Assembly: GCA_900317565.1 (NCBI GenBank)
Contig: ONHI01000023.1
Coordinates: 1-52,929 of the forward strand
DNA length: 52,929 nt
Reading direction: 5' to 3'
DNA from: an uncultured Eubacteriales bacterium
GTDB lineage: Bacteria > Bacillota > Clostridia > Christensenellales > Aristaeellaceae
Under the pieces are notes generated by a model. That model was not told the origin of the DNA and searched no databases. It saw only the letters and a list, made by a program, of their open reading frames with translations. Positions 7,375-17,776 of this stretch are shown piece by piece (within the stretch, counting starts at the first letter, position 1; the number at the start of each line of letters is the position of its first letter). The position numbers and the translations under genes were made by a program.

Positions 7375-8121
7375 TTGAGCATAGAGCTCTACCTGCTGCT
7401 GAACCTGGCGCCGGATCTGGCGCTGCTGGGGGCGGCCAGCCGCGCGCTGGGGCTGTTCAATGCCCGGCGGGTGCTGGGGGCCGGCGCGCTCTGCGCGGCC
7501 TACGCCGCCGTCGCAGCGGCCCATCCCCTGCCCTGGGCCTCCCTGCCCGCGCAGCTCGCGCTGCTGGCGGGGATATCCGTCCTCATGACGCGCCGCACCT
7601 CCCTGCGCATGGCGCGCTGCTTTGCCCTGTCGCTGGGCTGCGCGGCGCTGGTGAGCGGCGGTGCGGCGCGGCTGATGCCGGGCCATGCGGGGCCTTTGCG
7701 GGCGTTTGAGGGCATCGCCGCGGGCATCCTGGCGCTGTCCCTGCTCTTCTCCGCCCGACCTCCCCACAGCTGCGACTATCGGGTCCGGATACGCCTGGAG
7801 GGCGAAGGCGGCTTTGCGCGCTTTCCCGCCCTGGTGGACACGGGCAACCGCATCCGGGAGCCGATCTCCGGATTGCCGGTGCTGATCGCGGAGGCGTCGC
7901 TGCTGCGCGGCATATTGCCCCGGGAGGGCTTCCGCGAGCTGCGCTACGGGGCAGTGGGCGGCGAGGGACGTATGCGCTGCTTCAGGCCCGAGGGCGTCTG
8001 GATCGAGCGCGGAGGCCGAGCCACCCGCGGCCCGGAGGTCTGGGTGGCCGTCGCGCCGGGACGCCTACCCGGGGCGTTCCAGGCCCTCGCGCCGCCGGAA
8101 TTCACGCTGTACATACAATGA
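7375..8121 (+). CDS. spoIIGA: SpoIIGA, pro-sigma-E processing peptidase
   Basis: 248 residues. About five hydrophobic segments in the first 130 residues anchor it in the septal membrane; the cytosolic half carries the aspartic-protease motif ALVDTGNRI with the catalytic Asp at about 155. It cleaves the pro-sequence of sigma-E once the forebrain-side SpoIIR signal arrives across the septum. The TTG start at 7375 follows GAGGTGAG and gives the typical SIELYLLLN N-terminus. It is somewhat shorter than the roughly 300-residue Bacillus protein. sigE follows 21 bp downstream. Confidence 0.9.
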   Translation: MSIELYLLLNLAPDLALLGAASRALGLFNARRVLGAGALCAAYAAVAAAHPLPWASLPAQLALLAGISVLMTRRTSLRMARCFALSLGCAALVSGGAARLMPGHAGPLRAFEGIAAGILALSLLFSARPPHSCDYRVRIRLEGEGGFARFPALVDTGNRIREPISGLPVLIAEASLLRGILPREGFRELRYGAVGGEGRMRCFRPEGVWIERGGRATRGPEVWVAVAPGRLPGAFQALAPPEFTLYIQ

Positions 8122-8142
8122 TACCTCAAAGGAGGACTGCAT

Positions 8143-8850
8143 ATGGCCATGAAATCCATCCGTCAATCCATCTTCGGCCTCATCGTCCAGATCCGCCGCG
8201 GCTCCGTGTGCTACATCGGCGGCAGCGACCTGCTGCCGCCTCCCCTCTCCCGGGAGGAGGAGGTCGCGCTGATGCGCCGCGCCAACGCCGGGGACAGCGG
8301 CGCGCGGGCCACGCTGATCGAGCGCAACCTGCGGCTGGTGGTGTACATATCCCGTAAGTTTGAAAACACCGGCATCAGCATCGAGGATCTGATCTCCATC
8401 GGCGCGATCGGCCTGATCAAGGCGGTGAACTCCTTCGATCCCGACAAGAACATCAAGCTGGCCACCTACGCCTCCCGCTGCATCGAAAACGAGATACTGA
8501 TGGTGCTGCGCAAGACCAACCGGCTGAAGCTGGAGGTCTCCTTCGACGAGCCGCTGAATACGGACTGGGACGGCAACGAGCTGCTGCTGTCGGACATACT
8601 CGGCACAGAGCCGGACCTGGTGAGCAAGGATCTGGACGCGGACATCGAAAAGCAGATGCTGCACGTCGCCATCGACAAGCTGAATCCCAGGGAGAAGTAC
8701 ATCGTCGGGCTGCGCTACGGTCTGGGCGAGGACAAGGAGCACACCCAGAAGGAGGTCGCAGACATGATGGGGATCTCCCAAAGCTACATATCCCGGCTCG
8801 AGAAGCGCATCATCGGCAAGCTGCGGGAGGAGCTGGCGAAGATGGCGTGA
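8143..8850 (+). CDS. sigE: RNA polymerase sporulation sigma factor SigE
   Basis: 235 residues. Region 2 (about 60-130: [30 protein letters not shown], with the [13 protein letters not shown] -10 recognition helix), region 3, and region 4 with the [23 protein letters not shown] helix-turn-helix near the end are all canonical. The N-terminal segment (about 1-28, amphipathic and basic) is the expected pro-peptide removed by SpoIIGA. AAAGGAGG lies 7 nt before the ATG. It drives mother-cell genes. sigG, often next in Clostridia, is not here; a repeat/terminator follows. Confidence 0.95.
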   Translation: MAMKSIRQSIFGLIVQIRRGSVCYIGGSDLLPPPLSREEEVALMRRANAGDSGARATLIERNLRLVVYISRKFENTGISIEDLISIGAIGLIKAVNSFDPDKNIKLATYASRCIENEILMVLRKTNRLKLEVSFDEPLNTDWDGNELLLSDILGTEPDLVSKDLDADIEKQMLHVAIDKLNPREKYIVGLRYGLGEDKEHTQKEVADMMGISQSYISRLEKRIIGKLREELAKMA

Positions 8851-8858
8851 AACAAAAG

Positions 8859-8934
8859 CAGATCCTTCGCTGCGCTCAGGATGACAAATCGGTGTTTCGT
8901 TGTCATTCCGGGCAAAGCGAAGGATCTGTTTTTA
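8859..8934 (+). repeat. Dispersed palindromic repeat, copy 1, doubling as sigE terminator
   Basis: CAGATCCTTCGCT (8859-8871) pairs with AGCGAAGGATCTG (8916-8928), with an inner ATGACAA/TTGTCAT stem, and is followed by TTTTT. The core GATCCTTCGCTGCGCTCAGG recurs near 44.8 kb and, altered, at 45.7 kb. Confidence 0.8.
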
Positions 8935-9174
8935 TTGCGGATTCCCCGTCGCGATGCCGTACACCAGCAGCGCGACCAGCGCCACCGCGGTGACGGTGAT
9001 CACGATGTTGATGGCCGTCAGCGAGACCTTGTCCCGTATGCGGTCGTACAGCTTGTAGCGCCGGGGACGCCCGGAGGCGGCAGTTTCGGCGGCCTCCCGC
9101 TGTCTGCGGGAGGCCGATTCCGCCTGCTCCATGCGGGCCCTTGCGGCCCTATCGGAGTTGTTCAGCGCGGCCAT
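8932..9174 (-). CDS. Small single-pass membrane protein at the end of the mgl operon
   Basis: 80 residues. The first 40 are charged and Ala/Arg-rich, then a KLYDRIRDK basic stretch, one transmembrane helix (about 52-74) and a short tail ending GNPQ. Its ATG lies 3 bp after the permease stop, so it is translationally coupled to mglC. I do not recognise a family. Context suggests an accessory of the Mgl-like transporter, but that is inference only. Confidence 0.65.
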   Translation of the reverse strand: MAALNNSDRAARARMEQAESASRRQREAAETAASGRPRRYKLYDRIRDKVSLTAINIVITVTAVALVALLVYGIATGNPQ

Positions 9175-9177
9175 GGC

Positions 9178-10845
9178 TTACTTCTTCACGATGTACTTGC
9201 GCACGTCGATGGAGACGGCCAGTATGATGATCAGACCGCGGATGATGTACTGGATGTAGGGATTGACACCCAGGAAATTCAGCGCGTACACGATGGCCTG
9301 CATGATGACCGCGCCGATGACGACGCCCTGGATGGTGCCGACGCCGCCGGAGAAGGACACGCCGCCGACCACGACCGCGCTGATGGCGTCGGTCTCGTAG
9401 TTCAGGCCGGTGTTCGCGCCGACCGCGGTGATGCGGGCCGCCTCGAGGAAGGAGGCGATGCCGTACAGCACGCCGGCCATCAGGTAGACCAGCATGATGG
9501 TCTTGGCGACGTTGACGCCGGAGACCGCGGCGGCCTCGGTGTTGCCGCCGACGGCGAACATGTTCTTGCCCAGCGTGGTCTTGTTCCAGATCACCCACAC
9601 GATGGCCGCCATCACGATGAAGTAGATGACCACCACGGGGATGCGGATGCCGCCCAGGTAGATGCCGCCCGCAGCCACGTTCAGGAACGTGGAATCGAAG
9701 GTGGACAGCGCCTGCGCCGTGCCGGAGGGCTGGGATTCAATGTACAGGCAGTTCGCACCGTAGGCGATCAGCTGGGTGCCCAGCGTGACGATGAAGGCGT
9801 GCAGGTGCAGCTTCGCGACGCCGAAGCCGTTGATCATGCTGAACAGCACCGCGACGGCGATGGAGGCGAACAGCGGCACCAGCAGGCCCAGGCCGTTCAG
9901 CGGGGCCACCATGGTGGGATACATGCGGCTGGCGTAGGTGACGGACTGCACCAGGGAAGCCGTCATGGCGGCGGAGATGCCCAGCACGCGGCCGATGGAC
10001 AGGTCGGTACCGGCCAGCACGATCAGGCCCGCGCAGCCCAGGGCCAGTATGCCCTTGGTGGAGGCGTTCTGCAGTATGTTCAGTATGTTGTCGATCGACA
10101 GGAAGTCCGGGCGCATGACCGATACGACGATCAGGATCAGGCCCAGTATGATGAACAGCGCGTAGTTCAGCAGCGCGGCGGTGATCTTTTCGACCTTGGG
10201 ATTGGCCGCCTTCACGCGGGCGCGGGGCTTGAGGCTCATGGCCGCGATCAGGAAGTACGCGCCGGCGGCGACGATCAGGATCAGGCCGATGAACATCACC
10301 AGCACGGCGTTGGTCATCTTCTTGTTCTCCAGCAGCTTCGGCAGGCCCTCGCGGTACAGCTCCAGCAGGGTCTCGTTGCTGCCCACGGCCTCGAACTCGG
10401 CCTCGTCCACGCCCAGCTCCTCCCGGGCCATGTCAAGGCGCATCTGGTCGCTGCGGTCGTGGTCCATGACCAGGTCGTTGAAGTTGTCCTCGGTGACGGT
10501 CTCGTCCACCTTCATGGCGTATTCCATGAAGGCCTCGCGGTCCTTGGAGTGGGCGATGGCCGCCTCATAGGCCACGCGCTCGTCCACGGCGGAATCCACG
10601 GTGGCGGCGTCCAGACCCAGGGATTTCAGGAAGGTCTTGACCTTGTCAACGCCAATCTTGGAAAGATCGCCCACCTCGGTCAGCGTGGTGGTATCCTGAA
10701 TGAAGCCCATGGCTTCCTTCTTGCCGACGCCCATCATGGCGGCGGCGTTGTCATAGATGCCCCGTCCGCTGAGGCCCAGGGCGAACAGCACGATGCCCAC
10801 GATGAGCACGACCAGCATGACGATGGAGGTTATTCTCTTTTTCAT
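9178..10845 (-). CDS. mglC: Galactose/methyl-galactoside-type ABC permease with N-terminal extension
   Basis: 555 residues, against roughly 330-340 for typical MglC/RbsC permeases. The core (about 215-555) is a standard BPD_transp_2 permease, including GLIVLAGTDLSIGRVLG, FSGGVGTIQGVVIGA and LSIDVRKYIVKK-like end. The first 215 residues are extra: a membrane anchor (about 5-25), a charged and mainly helical region outside the membrane (about 28-175, with DERVAYEAAIAHSKDREAF), and a second TM (about 181-203). Partner of the MglA ATPase encoded just upstream. The extension may contact the binding protein or small membrane partner (inference). Confidence 0.88.
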   Translation of the reverse strand: MKKRITSIVMLVVLIVGIVLFALGLSGRGIYDNAAAMMGVGKKEAMGFIQDTTTLTEVGDLSKIGVDKVKTFLKSLGLDAATVDSAVDERVAYEAAIAHSKDREAFMEYAMKVDETVTEDNFNDLVMDHDRSDQMRLDMAREELGVDEAEFEAVGSNETLLELYREGLPKLLENKKMTNAVLVMFIGLILIVAAGAYFLIAAMSLKPRARVKAANPKVEKITAALLNYALFIILGLILIVVSVMRPDFLSIDNILNILQNASTKGILALGCAGLIVLAGTDLSIGRVLGISAAMTASLVQSVTYASRMYPTMVAPLNGLGLLVPLFASIAVAVLFSMINGFGVAKLHLHAFIVTLGTQLIAYGANCLYIESQPSGTAQALSTFDSTFLNVAAGGIYLGGIRIPVVVIYFIVMAAIVWVIWNKTTLGKNMFAVGGNTEAAAVSGVNVAKTIMLVYLMAGVLYGIASFLEAARITAVGANTGLNYETDAISAVVVGGVSFSGGVGTIQGVVIGAVIMQAIVYALNFLGVNPYIQYIIRGLIIILAVSIDVRKYIVKK

Positions 10846-10875
10846 ATCGCTCTACCCTCTCTCAAACGCAAGATG

Positions 10876-12393
10876 TCAGACATATTTGGCGGCCAGCGCC
10901 ATGATCGTTTCCTGTTCGCCGGGTATGCCGCCGAAATCCTTGCCGCGCTCCACGATGCCCGCCAGCCGTCCGTTGGACATGACCAGTATGCGGTCGCATA
11001 TGCCCAGCAGCTCCGGCATTTCGGAGGACACCATCATGACGCCCTTCCCCTGCTCCGCGAGGTTCAGGATCAGCTCGTAGATCTCGTACTTGGAACCGAC
11101 GTCGATGCCTCGGGTCGGCTCGTCCAGCAGCAGCACGTCCGGGTTGGTCAGCAGCCAGCGGCCGATGATGACCTTCTGCTGGTTGCCGCCGGAGAGGCTC
11201 TTGATGTGGGTGCGCTTGGAGGGCGTCTTGACGCGCATGGAATCGATGACCCAGGTGGTGTCCTTGTCCATCTTCCTGCCGTTCAGAAGCGGCTTCCCGT
11301 AGGCGCCCACATTGGCGATGATCGAATTGAAGAGTATGCTGGCCTCGCCGAAGATGCCCGTTGCGCGGCGCTCCTCCGTGATCAGCGCGAAGCCGTTGTT
11401 GCGGGCCTCGTCGGTGGTCACGTTCTCGATCTTCTTGCCACGCATGGTCATCTCGCCCGCGCCCTTGGTGAAATAGCCGAACAGCGTGTTCAGCAGCTCG
11501 GTGCGGCGGGAGCCCACCAGGCCCGCGACGCCCAGCACCTCGCCCTCGTGCAGCTGGAAGTTCACGTCGTGGCAGGTCGGCTCGTACATGCCGGAGACGT
11601 TCTTCACGTCCAGCAGCACCTTGCCGGGGCTGTTCTTCTTGGGCGGGAAGCGGTTGGTCATCTCGCGGTTGACCATCAGGCGGATGATCTCGTCGGTGGT
11701 CAGCTCCTTGGCGGACTTGGTGGCCACCCACTGGCCGTCGCGCATGATCGTCACGTCGTCGGAGATGCGCAGTATCTCGTCCATCTTGTGGGAGATGTAG
11801 ATGATGCCGACACCCTTGGCCGTCAGCCGGTTCATGATGCGGAACAGGTGCTCGACCTCGTCCTCGGTCAGCGAGGAGGTCGGCTCGTCCAGCACCAGTA
11901 TCTTCGCGTTGTAGGAGACCGCCTTGGCGATCTCGACCATCTGGCGCTTGGAGACGGACAGCGAACCGATGACGGTCTTCGGGTCCACGTCGATCTCCAG
12001 ATCCTCGAAGATGGCCTTCGTCTCGGCATACATCTTCCGGGAGTCCACCATGCCGATGGCGTTCAGGGGGAAGCGCCCCAGGTACACGTTCTCCATGACG
12101 GAGCGGCGCAGCACCTGGTTCAGCTCCTGGTGCACCATGGCCACGCCGTTGTCCAGCGCGTCGCGGGGGCTCGAGAACGAGACGGGCTTGCCCTCCATCG
12201 AAATGGTGCCGCCGTCGCGGGTATAGATGCCGAACAGGCACTTCATCAGCGTGGACTTACCCGCGCCGTTTTCGCCCATCAGCGCGTGCACCGTGCCCGC
12301 CCGCAGCTGCAGCCGCGCGTGGTCCAGCGCCTTGACGCCGGGAAACTGCTTTTCGATGTCCAGCATCTCCAGCAGGTACTGTTGTTCGGACAT
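10876..12393 (-). CDS. mglA: Galactose/methyl-galactoside-type ABC transporter ATP-binding protein
   Basis: 505 residues with two fused ABC domains. The first has Walker [10 protein letters not shown] (near 40), signature LSVSKRQ and Walker [12 protein letters not shown]; the second has a degenerate Walker A ([12 protein letters not shown]), signature LSGGNQQK and [12 protein letters not shown]. This asymmetry is typical of MglA/RbsA/XylG ATPases, where only the first site hydrolyses ATP fully. It lies between the binding-protein gene (190 bp upstream) and the permease gene (30 bp downstream). Confidence 0.95.
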   Translation of the reverse strand: MSEQQYLLEMLDIEKQFPGVKALDHARLQLRAGTVHALMGENGAGKSTLMKCLFGIYTRDGGTISMEGKPVSFSSPRDALDNGVAMVHQELNQVLRRSVMENVYLGRFPLNAIGMVDSRKMYAETKAIFEDLEIDVDPKTVIGSLSVSKRQMVEIAKAVSYNAKILVLDEPTSSLTEDEVEHLFRIMNRLTAKGVGIIYISHKMDEILRISDDVTIMRDGQWVATKSAKELTTDEIIRLMVNREMTNRFPPKKNSPGKVLLDVKNVSGMYEPTCHDVNFQLHEGEVLGVAGLVGSRRTELLNTLFGYFTKGAGEMTMRGKKIENVTTDEARNNGFALITEERRATGIFGEASILFNSIIANVGAYGKPLLNGRKMDKDTTWVIDSMRVKTPSKRTHIKSLSGGNQQKVIIGRWLLTNPDVLLLDEPTRGIDVGSKYEIYELILNLAEQGKGVMMVSSEMPELLGICDRILVMSNGRLAGIVERGKDFGGIPGEQETIMALAAKYV

Positions 12394-12584
12394 GATTCCA
12401 CTTCACCACTTTTCATTAGATTTGATTTGAAACGATGTTTCCGCAAACAGGGGCTTCGCCCGCCCCTGCCAGCCGAAGCCGCTGTTTCCGGAAACACGGT
12501 TTCCTTGCTTGCGTCGGTTCAAATCCCAAATACGGTTCCGGCGACGCAAGTCGCCGGAACCGAAGGATTGAAGCTGCGGATGGA
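12394..12584 (-). promoter_or_regulatory. mglB-mglA intergenic hairpins
   Basis: Two stem-loops lie in the 190-bp gap: a perfect 13-bp stem with a GCAA loop (12533-12545 with 12550-12562) and a GGCTTCG/CGAAGCC stem (12452-12458 with 12474-12480). Neither is followed by a T-run. Such hairpins behind binding-protein genes commonly protect that mRNA segment and lower expression of the downstream ATPase and permease genes; that role is inferred here. Confidence 0.6.
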
Positions 12585-13631
12585 TTACTGCACGCTGTCG
12601 GCGGTGATCTTCGCATACGGAATGTACACGGAGCAGCCGTCGTCGTTCAGCTTGTACTTGCTCTCCAGGCCCTCGTACCAGGTGCCGTTGAGCAGGTAGT
12701 TCATCGCGAAACGGATGTTGGCCTCGCCCATGGCGTCGCCGTCCTGCTTCACAGTAGCGGTCATCTTGCCGGCCTTGATGGCTTCGATGGCGGCGTCGGT
12801 GGCGTCAACGCCGATGACGGCGATGGACTTGTCGCCCTCGTTGCCGGTGTTGTAGCCGGACTGGTTCAGAGCCGCGATGACGCCGATGGCCATGTCGTCG
12901 TTGTTGGCGAAGACCAGCTCGATCTCGGGATGGGACTGCCAGATGGACAGCATGGCGTCGTTGGCCTTGCCGGTATCCCAGTCAGCCACGATGATGTCGT
13001 TGACCATCTCCAGCGGTACGCCCAGCGCGGCGGCAGTCTCCTCGGAGTACTGGGTGCGGGCAATGGCCTCGGGATTGTTGGCAACGCCCTTGAACTCGAC
13101 GAACTGGATGGTGCCGTCGCCGTTCAGGTCGATGGCAGCGGGATCAGCGGCCCACAGGTCGGCCAGGATCTCGCCCTGCATGTCGCCGGCCTCGCGGGGC
13201 AGCGTGCCCACGAAGAAGGCGCCGGAATCCTTGACGACGGAATCATAGGTATCCTCCGACGGCGGGATGTTGTAGAACAGGAAGGGGATGCCGGCCGCGG
13301 TGAACTTGTCCACCAGGGTCTGGCCGCCAGCGGGCTCAGCCAGGTTGATGATGATGAAGTCGGGCTTCTTGCCGATGATCTGGTCGGCCTGCTCGACCTG
13401 CTTGGCCATATCATCCTGCGCGTCGTCCATGGTCAGATTGATCTTGGTGCCCAGCTCGTCGGCGACGATCTCCGCCCACTTGGTCATGCCCTGACGCACG
13501 GTGGAGCCGTAGGTATCGTCAAACTTCCAAACCAACACGTGGATGTTGTACTCGTCCTTCATCTCCGCCAGGGCGGTGAAGCAGGACAGCGCCAGCACGA
13601 GGGCCAGCACGAGGACCAGGATTTTCTTCAT
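12585..13631 (-). CDS. mglB: Galactose-type periplasmic sugar-binding protein (MglB-like)
   Basis: 348 residues. Signal peptide MKKILVLVLALVLALSC... cleaved near residue 22-23, then a type I binding-protein fold: VRQGMTKWAEIVADELG, PDFIIINLAEPAGGQTLVDK, VEFKGVANNPEAIART and LVFANNDDMAIGVIAALN, which match MglB of Clostridia. The start at 13631 follows AAGGAGG; a longer open frame upstream has no coding signature. It captures a hexose for the MglAC importer. A Cys at about residue 17 is not in a good lipobox, so whether it is a lipoprotein is unclear. Confidence 0.92.
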   Translation of the reverse strand: MKKILVLVLALVLALSCFTALAEMKDEYNIHVLVWKFDDTYGSTVRQGMTKWAEIVADELGTKINLTMDDAQDDMAKQVEQADQIIGKKPDFIIINLAEPAGGQTLVDKFTAAGIPFLFYNIPPSEDTYDSVVKDSGAFFVGTLPREAGDMQGEILADLWAADPAAIDLNGDGTIQFVEFKGVANNPEAIARTQYSEETAAALGVPLEMVNDIIVADWDTGKANDAMLSIWQSHPEIELVFANNDDMAIGVIAALNQSGYNTGNEGDKSIAVIGVDATDAAIEAIKAGKMTATVKQDGDAMGEANIRFAMNYLLNGTWYEGLESKYKLNDDGCSVYIPYAKITADSVQ

Positions 13632-13797
13632 GATGTTCGTTCCTCCTTGTTTTTTTGTTATATCAGGGGATACGCGACCCCCGAATAACCGGCTTTGGCA
13701 TGCGTTATCGCGGACGTTTCGCGCCTTCCGATGAGCGCCGTCCGCGCAAGGGCCCGATGTTGTCAATAACAATGCGTTTGTTTTAAGAGCGCGCAAA

Positions 13798-13823
13798 AAC
13801 GCCGGTCCCGCGGGACCGGCGTT
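13798..13823 (-). terminator. Terminator of the BMP transport operon
   Basis: A 26-nt perfect palindrome centred on CCGCGG (AACGCCGGTCCC and its complement), followed on the minus strand by TTTTT. It ends the operon lying at 13847-18880 and separates it from mglB. Confidence 0.85.
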
Positions 13824-13846
13824 GCGATACAGGGAAATCAGGCGTT

Positions 13847-14878
13847 TTAGCGACTGCCCTTGTCGTAGGGTATGCCCTCGGCCTTGGGGGCGCGGGAGCT
13901 CTTGGAGGTGAAGGCCAGCACGACCAGCGTGATCACGTAGGGCAGCATGCGATACAGGTTGGCGTTCAGGCCCAGGTCCTTCAGGAAGTAGACGCCGTCG
14001 CCGTTGATGTCCAGCGTGCTGTAGGAGGCCGCGATGCACTTGAACAGGCCGAACAGCAGCGCCGCGCCGCAGATGTTGCCGGGCTTCCAGTTGCCGAAGA
14101 TCATGACGGCCAGGGCCAGGAAGCCGAAGCCCGCCACATCGCCGTTGGAGGAGCAGTTGGCGGTGGTCAGCACGTATACAAAGCCGCCCATGCCCGCCAG
14201 CGCGCCGGAGATGATGGTGCCGGAATAGCGCATCCGCACCACGTTGATGCCCAGCGAGTCCGCCGCCTGGGGATTTTCACCGCAGGAGCGCAGCCGCAGG
14301 CCGAAGCGGGTCTTGTACAGTATGATGGCCATGATGACGAACACCACGATGCAGATGTAGGTCGCCACATAGACCTTGTCCACGAAGGTGGAGCCCAGGA
14401 AGCCCATGTTCTCCTTCTTGCCGTAGCCGAACATGGCCTTCTTCAGCATGAACCAGCTGGCGGCGTCGCCCTCCAGCATGTTCATGGTGTTCTGGTTGGC
14501 GATGATGCGGATGAAGAACAGCACCACAGCGGGGGCCATCAGGTTCAGCGCCGTGCCGCCGATGGTCTGGTCCGCCTTCAGGTTGATGGCCGCGAAGGCC
14601 AGCAGCGTCGAGAATATCGCGCCCGACAGCGCCGCGAACAGCATCGCCAGCAGCGCGAAGGATTGCAGCGCGAAATACTGCTTGTCGGCGTAGGCCTGGG
14701 CAAACCAGCCCCAGCCCTGCACCGAGCGCACGAACAGCACGCCCATGAACGCGCCGAAGATCATGATACCTTCCAGCGCCAGGTTGATGATGCCGCTGCG
14801 CTCAGCGTAGACGCCCGCCAGCGCCACCAGCATCAGCGGCACGGCGTACACCAGGGTTTGACGAATCAAGAATGCCAT
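13847..14878 (-). CDS. Nucleoside/simple-sugar ABC permease (YufQ/NupQ-like)
   Basis: 343-residue polytopic permease of the BPD_transp_2 family: LVYAVPLMLVALAGVYAERSGIINLALEG at the N-terminus and the EAA-like segment LRLRSCGENPQAADSLGINV. The start at 14878 is fixed by a TAATG overlap with the upstream permease gene. Together with the neighbouring permease, ATPase and BMP protein it forms a nucleoside-type importer. Purine nucleosides are the usual substrate of such systems, but this is inferred from family. Confidence 0.9.
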   Translation of the reverse strand: MAFLIRQTLVYAVPLMLVALAGVYAERSGIINLALEGIMIFGAFMGVLFVRSVQGWGWFAQAYADKQYFALQSFALLAMLFAALSGAIFSTLLAFAAINLKADQTIGGTALNLMAPAVVLFFIRIIANQNTMNMLEGDAASWFMLKKAMFGYGKKENMGFLGSTFVDKVYVATYICIVVFVIMAIILYKTRFGLRLRSCGENPQAADSLGINVVRMRYSGTIISGALAGMGGFVYVLTTANCSSNGDVAGFGFLALAVMIFGNWKPGNICGAALLFGLFKCIAASYSTLDINGDGVYFLKDLGLNANLYRMLPYVITLVVLAFTSKSSRAPKAEGIPYDKGSR

Positions 14879-16079
14879 TACTTCGCGGCCTCCTTTCCTC
14901 CGTTGGCGGCAGCGGAGCTCTTGCCGGCGCGCTGCTTGCGCACGCGGGTGAGCCACAGCTTGATGACCAGCATGAACGCCGCCAGGTACACGATCACGGC
15001 GATGATGACGTCGGTGATGTATTCGTTGTAGGCGGTGAGGTTCGTCAGCTGCTGGCCGCAGATGTTCAGCATGGACATGAAGATCGCGGCGAATATCACG
15101 CCGATGGGGTTGTTCACCGCCAGCAGCGCCACGGGGATGCCGTTGAAGCCCTCGGCCGGCAGCGACTGGTAGGTGTTCCAGAAGAACTCCGTGTTGCCCG
15201 CCAAGTTGTACAGCGCTGCGCCGCCCGCGGCCAGCGCGCCGGCCATCGCCATGGTCAGCACGATGTTGCGCTTATCCTTGATGCCGGCGTAGCGCGCGGC
15301 ATAGCGGTTCGCGCCGCAGGCCTTCAGCTCGTAGCCCAGGGTGGTCTTGCTCAGCAGGATGTACACGATCACGGCGAACAGTATCGCGATGATGATGCCG
15401 CCGTTGACCTGGGAACCGCTGAACAGCTTGTCCAGCCCCAGCTTGGAGGTGGCCACGTTGTTGAAGGTGGTCTTGTAGACGTAGGAGGTCTTGGTGCCCT
15501 CGGTCACGTTCTTCAGGTGGCCGATGTCAAACAGCCAGGTGGTCAGGTTGGCGGCGATCCAGTTGGTCATGATGCACGCCAGCACCTCGTTGATGTTCAG
15601 GTAGGCCTTCAGCAGGCCGGGGATCGCGCCCCAGCACGCGCCGGCCAGCATGCCGCCCAGGAAGGCCAGCAGCCAGACCAGCCAGGCGGGTACGCTGGTG
15701 GTGGGGATGCTCAGCGCGATGTACAGGCTGGCGGTGGTGCCCGCCAGGTACTGGCCGGGCGCGCCGATGTTGAACAGGCCCGCCTTGTTGCCCAGCGCCA
15801 CGGAGAGGCCCGTCATCACCAGGGGCGTCGCCCTGAACAGCATGTTGCCGAAGGTGGTGGGGTTGAAGCCGAAGCTCAGCCGGCCCGCGGCGTCGCGGCC
15901 CGTGGAGAACAGGCCGGCCACCACCAGGCGGATGCCCTCCCACGCGCCCTTGAGGCCCATGTTGGCATTGCCCAGGCCGACCACGATGATGATAATGCTG
16001 CCCGCCAGCATGCCGACGATGATCGCAATCAGCGATGCCATTACGGACTTGGTGCCTTCCTTGTCCCAGAACGAGGACT

Positions 16080-16083
<4 letters not shown>
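14878..16083 (-). CDS. Nucleoside/simple-sugar ABC permease (YufP/NupP-like)
   Basis: 401-residue polytopic membrane protein, second permease subunit. Visible landmarks are LFNIGAPGQYLAGTTASLY, LLAFLGGMLAGACWGAIPG and LKACGANRYAARYAGIKDKRN, the coupling segment that contacts the ATPase. Its ATG overlaps the ATPase stop by 4 bp and its stop shares one base with the next ATG, so all three are translationally coupled. The C-terminus is basic and Ala-rich. Confidence 0.9.
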
Positions 16084-17627
<1,544 letters not shown>

Positions 17628-17671
17628 GCCCCGACCTCCCTCCATTCTCCATATGTAGGGTCGTTTCCATT

Positions 17672-17700
17672 ATTATATCTTTTCGGCGGAAAAATTACAA
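17672..17700 (-). promoter_or_regulatory. Internal promoter before the ATPase gene
   Basis: Minus strand TTGTAA (17700-17695), 17-nt spacer, TATAAT (17677-17672). It lies just after the terminator of the binding-protein gene, so ATPase and permeases can be transcribed independently. Confidence 0.7.
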
Positions 17701-17720
17701 GTAAAAATGACGGGACAGTA

Positions 17721-17756
17721 AAAAAATGTGGGAAGAACCAGCGTTCTTCCCACATT
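17721..17756 (-). terminator. Terminator after the BMP binding-protein gene
   Basis: On the minus strand a 14-bp perfect stem (17756-17743 with 17738-17725) with a 4-nt loop, then a run of seven T. Readthrough would feed the ATPase/permease genes, giving excess binding protein. Confidence 0.88.
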
Positions 17757-17776
17757 CGCGGATGATCCGTTATGAA

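Noticed and set aside
9061..12584. Hydrogenase or second regulatory gene within the mgl operon
   Set aside because: All plus-strand frames there are shadows; only mglB, mglA, mglC and the 80-codon gene have coding signatures and ribosome sites.
8881..12699. Very long open frame (about 1270 codons) on the plus strand
   Set aside because: It is antisense to the mglABC genes, His/Gly/Asp-rich and without domains. GC-rich third positions remove stops on the opposite strand.
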